From Pyropia yezoensis (lineage: Eukaryota > Rhodophyta > Bangiophyceae > Bangiales > Bangiaceae), in the NCBI GenBank assembly GCA_009829735.1, contig CM020618.1, positions 19,639,346 through 19,703,345 on the forward strand: a stretch of 64,000 bases of DNA, written 5' to 3'. A program made the translations under genes and the position numbers. The notes below the pieces were generated by a model. That model ran no database searches. It saw nothing but the letters and a program-made list of their open reading frames with translations, and was not told where the DNA came from. Of the stretch, positions 9,916 to 21,231 are shown piece by piece; position 1 is the stretch's first letter; the number at the start of each line of letters is the position of its first letter.

Positions 9916-12285
9916 ATGTTGGACCCCCAGGTACCCGGGGGTGAGGACGACCTCCTACTTGAGGAGGAGGAGGAGGTGATGCAGGACGACGTTCCCGTCT
10001 CCGCCATCGCTGCCGAGTGCTTCCTGGCGAGCTCGTCGGGCGAAAACGACCGGGTAACCGTCCGTGTGGTCCCGGAAGGCGCGCCGGGCGGGTTTTCATC
10101 CGTGTGCAGCGGCACGACGGCTCCGTCGGGTGGCGGTCAACCGCGTGTAGTGGCTGCCCCTACTCCTACTCCTCCGGCGACCCGGATGGCTCCTGTCGCC
10201 GGTGCTGGTCCGGCTCTACCTCAAGACGGCGCAGGCGGTGTTTCGGACGGTCGTGGCGGCACCCCGGCCGGGACGGTGGGTCAAGAAGGTGCGGGTGCCC
10301 GCCCGGTTGGTGGTGTGTCGGTGGAGGCAGGTAACGGGACTACCCCCTCCGTCCCCGTGGTGCCCACGTCGGGCCCGGGTGGCGGCGATGCTCTGCCCGC
10401 GGTGCCGCAGGCGACAGGTGGTCAAGACGTGTCTTCCCCGATGGCGGTGGACTCTGGGAGCTACTCCGGGCGGGCGCCCGGTCGTCTTTTTCCTCCTCGG
10501 CCCCGTGCGCCTACGGTACCGGCCCATCTGCCGGTGGGGCTTCCCCCGGCGCCCCCGATTCTTCCTGGGCCCGCCCGGGTTGCCCCGCTGGGTGGCGGCG
10601 TCGCCTTGGCGGCGGGTCAACCCGCCATGTCGATGTCCGACTTGGTGGCTCGGGCTCGAGGCCTAACTGTGCAGGAGTCCATGGACTCCGCTGGGCGGAT
10701 GCGGGTGGACTTCCACCAGCCGCGTCACCGTGGAGGGTCCTCCCCGCGCGTCAAGTTGGACCCGAGTTGGGAGCGGGAGTTGGTGCGGCTGGTCAACCAG
10801 CCGAATGCGGTCCGGGTGGAACATCATTGGGTCCTGAGTCAGCCGGACGACCGGCATGCGCAGCTCTGGCGCACCCGGGTGGGGCGGGGTGAAGTCTTTT
10901 TCGACCCCGCCTTCGGGGTATGCGACTTGGTTGCCCCCGCGTTGCCGCGGGAGGTTGACTACCCGGCTAGTGCTCGGGGGGTTGCGTCGGCGGCGGCGCC
11001 CGTGGTGCTTGGGGAGACGGTGGGCGATACCAGCCGGTATCCCGGGTTTGAGTACTTCTCGGGGGTATTTCCGTATCTGACGTTGACGGCTCCGTACCCG
11101 CCCATGGCGGGGTTGAAGTCGGCGTCGAGCTGGCGACGCAACCATGGTGTCATGGCGGATGCGTTCCGCACCGATATGACGTGTGCGTTGCAGACCGGTA
11201 ACGGTCGCGCGCCGGTGCACACTCCCGTGCGCCCGCCTCTGTGGCAGGAGGGGTGGGAACCCGACCCTGCTTTCCGGTTTGACACCGGCTCCTGTCTCCG
11301 ATACTTCGGGAGTGTGTTGGCCTCCCGGCCGGTCCACCCGTTGCAGGGGACCTTGACCCTTGAGGTTACCCTCGGGCAGGCTTCCTCCTTCCTGTTGTCC
11401 GTCCGTCGGCAGGGGCGCCTGTTTCATCTTCCGACGGGTGTCCGTCGGCATATCGAGCAGCTTGGCGTAGACCTGATAGCTGCCAAGACCGGGTTGGCCC
11501 GGGAGTTTGAGGCCCTGCTGGCCGCTCACGATGCCGTGAACTGGGCTGGGGTGCTGACCCTTCCCCCGTACCGGAGTCCGCAGGCTGGGGCTGCCCCCTT
11601 GCCTCGTCACTCGTTGCGCATCCGGCGTACTCAGCCGGGTGAGCCCAATTGCCGTGGGTGGGCGTCCACCGAGGCTGTTCCTGACCTGGGTATTCCCATG
11701 GTTATCCATGACCCTCTTCAGGTCCTCGCCCCGTGGTTCGGAAACCAGATACCGGTGGCGGTTGGCCGTCCTCCCCGAGAGTGGGACTCTGCGGGTGGGG
11801 GGCGTGAGGTGTCCCGTCGTCGGGCGGAGCCCCGCCGGGTCTACGGTGGAGCCCCTTCAGTGGGGTCCTACCGGGCCTCGTATCAGGCGCCACCGGCTCC
11901 GGTGGTAGTTGTGTCGGCTCCTGTGGCCCCTCTGGCTGCGCCAGTGTCACCTTCCGCCCCTGTCATGCGTGACGGGGGTCCCCGGCTATGATATGAGGAC
12001 GTTGACGCCCTCAGTGCCCGCGAGATGCGGGAGGGTCTCTCTGTTAGCTGGGGGGATATCCCCCCAGGTGCTGCGCTGGTCGGTTCCGCGCGTTGCTTCG
12101 GTGGCGTGTTGGACCGCCTCCAGACAGCTCTGGAGGACGTGGAGGCTGGCCGCAGCACCCTCGTCCAGCTATGCAACGAGCAAACTCGGGCGATTGACCG
12201 TCGGGCGATTGCCGACCGGTGAAGCATGGAGGTGTACGCGTTTACGCGTGAGTGGCCTCCCTCGGGCAGCGGGTCTACCCACTGA
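9916..12285 (+). pseudogene. Antisense gene of family 1 (copy 1a), two nonsense codons
   Basis: It lies on the strand opposite to gag-pol, between the pol stop and the 3' LTR. The ATG at 9916 has a good context (CCACC before ATG) and aligns with the ATG of copy 1b at 51977. An acidic N-terminus is followed by a Pro/Gly-rich region. A conserved core follows, including VRVEHHWVLSQPDDRHAQLW and LRYFGSVLA. TGA codons at 11989-11991 and 12220-12222 stand where copy 1b has Trp (TGG). With those read through, similarity to copy 1b continues to the stop at 12283. No known domain is recognised. Confidence 0.75.
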
Positions 12286-12737
12286 GAAGTGCTATTGTTT
12301 GTGAGGGAGAGGGACCCGGTGACCTTTATGGTGGCCGGGTAGTAGTGAGTATAAACTCATCCCCCGCTGGGGCGTTTGCATGATACCAATGCCTGCCTTT
12401 GGGGAGTACCCCGTCTGCCTTAGCCGTGGCCTGCATCGGTTTTTTCCTCGCGCCGCCAACCCATCCTGGTTGGTTATTACTCATGAAGGTCAACCTTCCT
12501 TGGTCCGTCACTTGCCCCATGGATGAAGGTTTACATTGGTGTAAGCCTCAGGTTACTTTGAAATTAACGGAGTTAGTCATCTCCTTTAACTAAACTTGTA
12601 AAAAGTCAGTAGCTTACTTAGTTTGCCTAAGTCCGCTCCAACTTAGTGAACCTCAGTCTTGCCGAATCCATGTGACACCCTGCTTAGTAGGTATAAGCCT
12701 CACCCCCCAACAGCCGAAGTCGATGTCGGTTGGGTTG

Positions 12738-15700
12738 TTACAGTAGGCGTCGTCGCCTCATGTAAGGCATGAAAAGTTGGCGGGGTATATTCGCCGCCTG
12801 TTCCCAGACGGGTGAGTCGTATCCGACCCACATCACCTTGACGTACCAGGGTCCTGGTAGGTCCGGGTCGGTGTGTCCGACCACGCTCTCCACTTGGTAT
12901 GGAATCCCATCCGGTCCCACCGGGTCATCTGACCGGTGGGTTGTAAGAGCTTCGCGTAGCAACCCAGCCGGTACCGGCTGAGGCTGTTCCGGCTTCGGAG
13001 CAGGTGTCACACCATTGAGATTGATGCGATGTATCTCCGTATCGGAGTGCAGGATGACAGAGTGATCATCTCTGCGTAAGATATGGTACGGTCCCTTGAA
13101 CGGTTGCATAAGCTTGTTCCCTCGGAACGTCTGGTGTCTAATGTAGACCCAGTCACCTGTTACCAGGGCAGCGTTGCGTACCCGTAGCCGGGCGTCAAAT
13201 TTCTTCTTGTATCGAAGTTGTGTACGGTCAAGGGCACCCTTGAGCTTCGGTATCACCACGATAGCTTGACCAACCAAGCTAAGTGGATCCGTTCGGCCGG
13301 TCGGCCCTTCGGTATGTCATACCGAGTGCATCTGCCCGGTGGCAGCGTCAGGTTCCCGACGCCCAACGGCATGACCCATTTCAGTGGGGCAATGCCGGTA
13401 CTCCGGTGGGGCCTGGCATTGTATGCCAGGATCAGTACGGACAGAAGCCTGTCCCACGTGTTCGTGTCTTCCGCCACATAGCATTGGAGCATCTTGACGA
13501 TGGTGCGGTTGAACCGCTCCACCTGCCCGTTGGATTGCGGGTGGTAGTCGGATGCCCGACAGGGTTCGATACCGAACATGCCCAGGACCTTAGTGCAGAA
13601 TGCTGACGTAAGGTTTGCTCCGTTATCGGAGAAGAGTTGCTTCATTACTCCGTAAGCACTGATCCAGTGGTCAACCACTGCGTTCATGATCGTGTAGGCC
13701 GTGTCGTTCGGGATTGCTACTGCTCGTGACAGCTTAGTAAAGCGGTCCGACATGACCAGGATGTACCTGTTCCCTTCTTCCGTTACCGGAAGCGGCCCGA
13801 GTATGTCGATAGCGACTTGCTCGTTGGGCCCATCCGGGGGGAAAAGTTTCACAGCGGATGCCCGCCTATGAAGACCCATACGATTCCGTGCACACGGGTG
13901 GCATCCCCGCACGTGGTCGATTACGTCGACGGCCATTGCTGGCCAGTAGAAGAACCTTCGCATTGCTGCGAACATGCGCGAACCCCCCGGGTGTCCGGCT
14001 GTGGGGTTCTCGTGTTCTCGTTCCATGACCGCTTGTCGTAAGGACAAGGGAACCACGACCTGATGCCGTCCATCGGCGGGTGCCCGCCGGTATATGAGTC
14101 CGTCCTCATTCTCGGAAAAGATGCCGGCCGTGCCGGCCAGGAGGTTAGCACGATGGCGTTTACAGTCATCGTCATTGGCCTGTGCCTCGCGGAAGTCCGC
14201 GAGGGTCAATGGGCACGCAAGGTGTGCCATGGTATGGTCAACCATACCTTGGGTGGCATTGTCCACCATGCAAACCGGTACAACCGGGATGTCCTCGTCC
14301 ACCTGTCGGGTATCCCCGCTCGGTGTATCGAGTCGCGACAGCGCGTCTCCCAGATGATGGGTAGAGCCGGCCTTATATATGGTCCGGTAGTCGTGCTCGG
14401 CCATCTTCAGCCTCCACCGGGCTAGCCGACCGTGGCTGTCGGAATCCTTGTCACCAAGGTTGAGGAGCCATCGTAAAGGTTCGTGGTCGGATCTCACGAT
14501 GAACCTGGAACCTTCCAGGTATGGCTGGAGCAGTTGCACTGCCCATATGACTCCGAGGCACTCGCGCTCGGTGGCACTATAGTTACGCTCAGCCGGGTTG
14601 AGTGTCCGGCTGAAGTACCCTACCGGATGTAGGTCCGGGATAGCATTATCGGTACCGATGATTGTCTCTCCCTGTAACAGCGTGCATCCCACTTGGGTAT
14701 CGCAGGCACCGACGTCGATGACGAAGGTCCCGCGTCTATGCGGCAACGCAAGCACGGGTGGGGCTAGCAGAGCTCGCTTGAGCAGCTCGAATGCCTCTCC
14801 CCCGCTCGGCGAGGGAGGTTGAAGTACCTTTGGCAAGGCGCTGCTCTTCAGAACCGTTAACGGTTTGGCTATACGAGCGAAGTTCTTGACGAACCGTCGG
14901 TATACGTTGCACATCATCAGGAAGCTTTTCAGCTGTGTCTGGGTGGTCGGGTATCGCGCATCCCGGAGTGCCCGGGTATTAGCTTTGAGCACTCCCAGTT
15001 TACCTGGTGTGATCTGGTGACCCAGATACTCGACAATCTGCTGAAAGAAGGCGCACTTCTTGAGGCGCAGGGTCACCCCGGCGTTCCGCAAGAGGGTGAG
15101 TACCTCGTCGACATGTCGCACATGGTCATCCATGTTACGCGAGAGGACGATGACATCGTCCAAGTACACCAGGCAGTTGCGCCACTTGACTCCCGACAGT
15201 ATAATGTCGATGGACCGCTGGAATGTGGCGGGGGCGTTGGACAATCCGAAGGGCATCCTTAGGAACTCGTACACGCCACTGTGACAGACGAACGCCGTCT
15301 TGGGGATATCCTCCTCCGCAACTGCGATCTGCCAGTTCCCAGCATTGCAGTCGATGGTGGTAAGCACTGTGGCTCCCCCCCGCGAGTCGATACACTCGTC
15401 GATCCTTGGTAAAGGGTATGAGTCTTTCTTGGTTACCAAGGTGAGGCGTCGATAATCGATGCAGAACCGAGGGGTTTGATCCTTCTTCGGTACGATAACG
15501 ACTGGGGCGCCCCACTCCGACATCGAAGGTCGGATCACCTTAGCTTCGCTCATCCTCTTCACTTCTCCATCAACGATCTCTCGTTGCTTAGGTCCCGCGC
15601 GACGCGGTTGCGACCGCGCTGGTCGTGCACCTGGTACCAGGTCTATGCGGTGTTAGGTTGCCCCAATGGTACTCAGCGCCCCGCCGGTCCACATGACGTC

Positions 15701-16908
15701 ATGCTTTCTGAACATTCGTCGTACCCCTTCAGCTACCGAAGGGGAAAGGAGGTCGAGGTCAGCCTCGGCCAGTGCCTTCAAGGCGTCTTGGTCCTTTAGC
15801 GGAATGTCCGCCGGAGCTGTTGATGGGTTAGGCTTCCCGTCATCGGGTTCCTGCCGCTCGGTGGTCTCGGCGACCGCCAGTACCTCAAGTGGTTCCACTT
15901 GACCTTCCTTGTCAGGGGTAAGGATGTCTCCTTCGTAGAGCTCGGCGATCCCGAGGATAGTTCCTTTCGGAAGGGTGACTTCCTTACGGCGATAGTTAGC
16001 CATCACGAGCAGTGATGACCCCCCCGCCGGGAGGTCCACGATTCCGTTGGCCATGGTCAACCCATGGCGCTTGTAGGTTCATAGGTTGGACTGGACTCTG
16101 CAGATGCCTGCGGGGTCACAGTTAACCGGGAGGACGGTCTCCGATAACGGCTCAAAGCGAGTCCGCTTGGCCTGCCGGAGTGTCTTCGGCTCTACGCTTG
16201 CGTATACCTCAGCCACGTTAACGTGGCTCCCGTGCAGCGTCAGGTCCCTGACGATAGCGGTCTGTCCTCTCTTCGTCCCGTCGGCCTCTTGCAGCTCGAC
16301 GGTCCTCCGGCCCGGCCGGATTGCATCAACGTGAACGTTGATAAAGGTGCACCCCCGTGTGCAGGGCACAGATAAAGTCTCACACACTAGGAAGTCAACT
16401 TCCGTAGTGAGCTCCCCGATGGTGACCTGCAGCGACATCGCTGCGGTCGTACGAATGAGACGACCATTCGCATCCTTGATCGTGGGTCCCCGAACAACTC
16501 TGACTCGCGGGAGCCACTTGTCCGGGAGGGTATCCTTCCGGATCAGGTTAGGTCCAGCCCCTGTCTCCAGTACAGGGTAGTACGATCGGGTCGACTGGGG
16601 GTCAACCCCCAGTGTGGCTGATACCTTGAAGTTCTCCAAGGTGAACAGTACGTGGCCTACACCGATATCCGGTGTAGCTCGGGCATCCTAAACAGGGCCC
16701 TTGTCTCGTTCCATGTGACGGGGCTGCCCGTCCTCTCATCCCAACCTTGGAGGTTGGTCATCAATCCCCTGACGCCGTGTCGTCGGGGCCGGAAGGTGTA
16801 CCCGGGGATTGATGCGGCGTCGGCTCAACCGCGCTCTCCGTGGGGCTTTCCCCGCGGCGGTCCGGCGTGGCTTGCTAGGATTACCCCAGCGCCCCCATGT
16901 CGTCCTTT
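12738..16908 (-). pseudogene. pol: pol of copy 1a: protease, RT, RNase H, integrase, chromodomain, broken
   Basis: It aligns along its length with pol of copy 1b. The RT YLDD box and the integrase SDNG and VERF motifs are kept. The protease DTGAG motif has become ETGAG, and the RNase H Asp in the VDA motif has become Gly. The reading frame changes near 13253-13277, near 15562-15653 and near 16060-16079. The C-terminal chromodomain (WYVKVMWVGYDSP) is still legible. The gene is dead. Confidence 0.88.
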
Positions 16909-16911
16909 CTC

Positions 16912-17971
16912 TTACACATTTCCCGTGCTCGGCCGGGTACTATCGTCCGGGATATCCGGGAGAGGAGGTGCCTCCTCGACTGCCAGCACTCCTCCTGGAG
17001 CTTGCTGCCTACCGGGTGCCGGGCCTCTGGCGGGATACCCACCTATGGATGCCTTGCGTTGCGCCGCTGCCCGTCGAGACTCCTCTGGGATGAGCGGGCA
17101 TGAGGACACCCAGTGTTGGGGGTCTCCGCACAGCATGCATCCGGACGTGCCGGCCGTCCCGGGCGTCCGCGTCGGGTTGGCTCTACAGGTCCGGTTGCCT
17201 TCCTCGGGCGCCCGAGTGCCTGCCCCTTGGAAGGCCTTGGGTCCCGGTGCCAACCGGAACATGGACTCCCCCAGCCGGTTGGTTCTACCAGCAATGTGCG
17301 GAGATGCCTCCGAACGCACCGCCCATGTCGGTAGGGGTTGGTGGGGGATACCCGTAACCGGGGCATACCCCGTAGTCCGCACATACGGGACACGCCGGCC
17401 CGCTCCCTCGTTGACCTGGAACTGGGTCCCAGCCGGGGCGATGTACACTACCGTACCATGCTCATCAATCACCGGCGTCGCCGGTAGCAACAGGTGGCCC
17501 TGTTGGTCGACTAGAGGTTCATCCTCACCCGTAGGGGTATGTTCGGTCGCCACCAGTACGGGTGCGGCCTTACGCTCCACATTCTCTGGCCTCGGTACCG
17601 GGGTAAGACTGGGCTTGCCTCCCTCACCCTTGGGCTTCGGGGCCAAGACTCATTTCGGGTGTAGCACCCGGTAGGCGCCCCCTAGGGACTTGCACATATG
17701 CATCAGTCGACTGAAGTTCGTCCGAGCCGTATTGGCTCCCCGTGCGGATATCCACACATAGTTGGGTACTCCGGCGAACAGGATGGCCCGTAGCTCCCCT
17801 TCGCCGAGAAGCTTCCCCAGCTCGTAGTCGAGCTCTTGAATCCGGCGTCCAAACATCCCCTCATCCTCCCAGGACTGGGCGGTGGCGGTGCGAAGGGCCC
17901 GATAGTGGTCTTCGCACTTGTCCTCACTGAGGTAGCTGCTAAGCAGCTCCTTCAATATCCCACAGTAGCCC
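16912..17971 (-). pseudogene. gag: gag of copy 1a, 5' truncated
   Basis: It corresponds to the C-terminal half of gag in copy 1b. A CCHC zinc knuckle (CMLCGDPQHWVSSC) is intact. The region matching ILKELLSSYLSE is the last recognisable part before similarity ends at about 17971. A stop splits the frame near 17646-17650. Confidence 0.85.
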
Positions 17972-18692
17972 AGCGCGGTCCACCATCCAGCACACACACA
18001 CACACCCCGGAGCTCGCTCCCCAGCTCTTTCTCCGCCCACCAGCCAATCCAGCGCCCCCTGGTCCTGCCAATCAGGCGGGCGGTTCGCCCAAAACCCCCC
18101 CACCACCACGGCAGAGAGGGGGCGGCCGCCAAACGAGTCTTCTGCGCGCCCGCGCTCAGCAACGACTCCGTCGAACCCGGCCACCCTCCCGCTGGCCGCG
18201 GACGGCGGGTTGTGTGGCGCGGGGGGCGCGACACACCCAGCCCAGGCCCTGTAGGCCTACATGGGGCCGATGTCGCGGGAGCCAGCCCCCGCTCCCCTTC
18301 GCCCCCTCCCCCCCCCGCCTCAGGTCGACGACCTGGCGGCGCCAGACGCTTCCGGGAAAGCGTCAAGGCGCCAACGGGAGGCGCCCAAGCGAATGCGTAC
18401 GCCGCCACTCCCGTGTCGCGCCACACAGTTGGCCAGTGGGCGAGCTCCATGCACCCCTGTTGTTGCGCGGAGCACACACGATAGGAGTGCGGGGGCGCTG
18501 ACAGCGCGGCGCTGTGGTCGCCACTGGCCAGCAGCCGCTCAGGAGACGAGCCTGTGCGCCATACATGCACGCTTCAACCCCTGCTGGAAACGATCACGAA
18601 AGAACCTCCCAGGGACTGGGGGGGCGTGGAGGTCCATGCTCGGCCATGCGCCACCAATGGCAGGCCTCGGCGGGCTGCCATCGCTGAGGTTG
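17972..18692. other. No gene supported
   Basis: Sequence between the truncated copy 1a and the family 2 insertion. It has a short CA microsatellite near 17991-18005 and a Pro-rich open frame from 18261, but no recognisable domain. It was contiguous with sequence at 28080 before family 2 inserted. Confidence 0.4.
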
Positions 18693-18697
18693 GGATT

Positions 18698-19165
18698 TGC
18701 GGCAGTATTGGCCCCCAGGTAGGGGGGCAACACGTGCCATGCAAGGGGCGGCAGGCCACTAGCCTGATCCGTTCCTCCCCTTTCATTTGGGTCCATATTC
18801 CCTAAGTCTGGGATAGTTAGCTTAGTAGTAAATCCAACTTGGATTTGAGGGTTTTCTGCATCATCGTCTTGAATTTTCGTGTGGCCCGGTGGGCAGGTGC
18901 TGGGGTGGGAGATTCTGAGTGGCGAGATTCTGAGGGGACCCTGGGGGGATAAGGGGAGGGACAGCGGGGCTTGGCCCTGCGTCCCCGTCCCGACCAAGAA
19001 ACTGTTGGACCACACACCATCTTCTTGTTTGTCAGTGGGGGGTTTGCCCCACAACAGGGACAGAGTGTGTGCGACTTGCACTTCTTCCGGTTCCCCCGCC
19101 ATGGGAGGCAGCCCTTGTACACCGCCCCAACTTGGGTGCCTCGTGTGCGAGTGGTTTTAGCCACA
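18698..19165 (+). repeat. 5' LTR of family 2
   Basis: It matches 27606-28074 almost throughout and ends TTTTAGCCACA directly before the primer-binding site. Confidence 0.93.
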
Positions 19166-19168
19166 TTT

Positions 19169-19186
19169 CGTGGAGCAGCAGGGAAC
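19169..19186 (+). promoter_or_regulatory. Primer-binding site of family 2
   Basis: Starting 3 nt after the LTR, CGTGGAGCAGCAGGGAAC shares GTGGAGCAGCAGGG with the sites at 42416-42433 and 33105-33122 (reverse strand). It implies a tRNA whose 3' end reads CCCTGCTGCTCCA before its added tail. Confidence 0.7.
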
Positions 19187-19284
19187 AGAGGTAAACGCTA
19201 CCTCCGGGTGCACCCGGGTGTAGGGGGCCCTCTGTCTCATAGGAACGGTGGACTTGGACCGTGTCATACGGATCGTCAGCCAAC

Positions 19285-21231
19285 ATGGCTAGTTCGGACC
19301 CCCCGTCGTCCGGGGAGTACACAGGTGACTCACGTACTTCAGTGCCTTTGAATACTGGTGAGACTCAGATGGGTTTACCTGGGGTCGCAGAGGAACTAGA
19401 GGTCCCTCAAGCCAGCAGGACTGGAGGTGCGGGCGGGCAACAGGCCACCTCGACTCATTCGGGAGTTCACTCGGGTGACACTTCTGATGTGGGTGGGCCG
19501 AAGTCTGGCCACCGTGTGGTAAACTCAACGGGAACGTCCCAAGGGGTGAGGACTGTCCCCGCGGGTTCCACTCGGGTTGGAGCCAACTTTGGCTTAGAGC
19601 CGTCGCCAACTAGGCCTTCGGAGGACGGCGGACCTCCGTTGGTCGGCGATGGGCTCGCGCACATGCCCCCGGTAGAGACCCCTGAGGAACGTGGTTACCC
19701 CTCAGGTGGGCTCCCGGAGGCGGACCGAGACTCAACTGGAGTCGACAATCCAGTCCTCGCGGAAACTGTCCGTCGGGAGGCGACCAATGTGTTGCGGCAG
19801 ACTTTGCCGGACCTGGTGGTCACGATGACGAATACTATTCTGAATCAGATTGTGGCGAGTTTGCCAGATGGCCTTAATGTCCAGACCGGATCGGGGCTTT
19901 CGAGCCCGCAGGCGCAGGGGGAATCCCTCCTTGAGCCTATCTCAGGTCACCCCGAACAGGGGGCGACACCTGTGACTCCCAACGAGGGAGCCGCACCATA
20001 CTCGGTGGGGCGTACGCCCGTCACGGGGGAGCTTTCCCCGGAAACGCCGGCGGCTACACCAAGCGCGCCGCGCCAGACTACAGGCACTGAGGGTCAACTC
20101 ACCCCAGTGCCACAGCGGCTGTTCTCTCAACGTGAGGTGCCGCCCAAGATCCAGGTAGCCAACCCGGTCTACCAGAGGATCTTTGACTGCGAGACCTACG
20201 CCCTCCACAACAAGTCGGTGGCGTATGGTCCTGTCCAGGCCCGAGCCATGGGCCGTGCCAAGAAGAATGCACTTCACTCTTTTGGGCACAAAGCGGAAGG
20301 GGATGGAACTCCCCCCCTCCGTGTCTTTGAGTTTTTACGTCGTTTCACAAAAGCCTGTGACGACAATGCCATAAGTGAAGGCATGGCTTTCTATATGCTA
20401 CAGGAGTTTACGAAGGGCGACATGCGGACAGAACTTATGTCCGTCATGCCCAGCTCCTCAAGTGGAGGCGCTGGTGAGGTGACGCCCTATTTGGAGCTCG
20501 TCAACTGGTTGTTGAGAGCCATGGTGGATGAGGCAGCGTTGGCTTCTCAAGTTGAGGTGTTTACGCGAGCCCATCAGGAAGAGGCGGAGGACGAGTTGTC
20601 CTTTGCGGAGCGAGTTCGTAAGCTTAACAATCTTTGTGGGTTTCTTCATCCACAAGCTGTGGTGAAGAGTCGGTCTGTGGAGGGACTCCATTGGTCAGTC
20701 CGGATGGAGACCCGGGAGCATAACACTGCCCGGGCGACCCTGGCCGAGTTGGCTAGGTTCGCTTACCGCAGAGGTGAGGCCTATCGCAAGTTGCGGGAGG
20801 AACAACGCCAGGAGCGTCAGGCCGAGTTGGCCAAGGAACGTAAGGAGGCGCGCCAGGCCAGAGAGCTGAGGGAGGCGCGCCGAATCCGCAAGGAGAGGGT
20901 AGTAGCTGCCGTGGGAACTTCCCAGGGTATCCCTTCGTCTTCCCCAGTCGGGAAGACCCCTCCGGGAACTGACAATCGGTGTTGGAACTCCAACTCCGAT
21001 GGACACTGGGCATATGATTGCCCCAAGTTGAGTGAACGCATCCAACAACTTGTTCGGAATGCGAGTAAGAAGTCGGCTACGAACGAAGTACGGTCACGCC
21101 GCGAGGGTGGGTCTCGACCGGTCGTCGCGGTCGCCACACCCTCGGCGGAGGAGGCGGACACGTCGTCCTCGGACTCGTCGTCTTCCCCTTCGCCCTCAGA
21201 TTCGGACGCCAAGTCGGCGGGAAACGAATGA
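19285..21231 (+). CDS. gag: gag of family 2
   Basis: This encodes the capsid-like polyprotein that packages element RNA. The ATG at 19285 is the first in frame. A long Ser/Thr/Pro-rich N-terminus is followed by a helical capsid-like region (about residues 290-480) and an Arg/Glu-rich coil. The zinc knuckle is at C566-x2-S569-x4-H574-x4-C579, with Ser in place of the second Cys, so this copy should bind zinc poorly. An acidic Ser-rich tail ends at a TGA that overlaps the pol ATG (ATGA at 21228). Confidence 0.88.
   Translation: MASSDPPSSGEYTGDSRTSVPLNTGETQMGLPGVAEELEVPQASRTGGAGGQQATSTHSGVHSGDTSDVGGPKSGHRVVNSTGTSQGVRTVPAGSTRVGANFGLEPSPTRPSEDGGPPLVGDGLAHMPPVETPEERGYPSGGLPEADRDSTGVDNPVLAETVRREATNVLRQTLPDLVVTMTNTILNQIVASLPDGLNVQTGSGLSSPQAQGESLLEPISGHPEQGATPVTPNEGAAPYSVGRTPVTGELSPETPAATPSAPRQTTGTEGQLTPVPQRLFSQREVPPKIQVANPVYQRIFDCETYALHNKSVAYGPVQARAMGRAKKNALHSFGHKAEGDGTPPLRVFEFLRRFTKACDDNAISEGMAFYMLQEFTKGDMRTELMSVMPSSSSGGAGEVTPYLELVNWLLRAMVDEAALASQVEVFTRAHQEEAEDELSFAERVRKLNNLCGFLHPQAVVKSRSVEGLHWSVRMETREHNTARATLAELARFAYRRGEAYRKLREEQRQERQAELAKERKEARQARELREARRIRKERVVAAVGTSQGIPSSSPVGKTPPGTDNRCWNSNSDGHWAYDCPKLSERIQQLVRNASKKSATNEVRSRREGGSRPVVAVATPSAEEADTSSSDSSSSPSPSDSDAKSAGNE

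Larger units (their letters stand above)
8964..17971 (-). mobile_element. Ty3/gypsy family 1, copy 1a, 5'-truncated and degenerate
   Basis: On the minus strand it carries gag (3' part), pol and the 3' LTR, with the antisense gene on the plus strand. The order matches complete copy 1b at 42052-52926. Similarity to copy 1b stops at about 17971, inside gag, so the 5' LTR and gag N-terminus are missing. It abuts the LTR fragment at 8696-8963, into which it probably inserted. No target duplication can be tested because the other end is lost. Confidence 0.9.
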
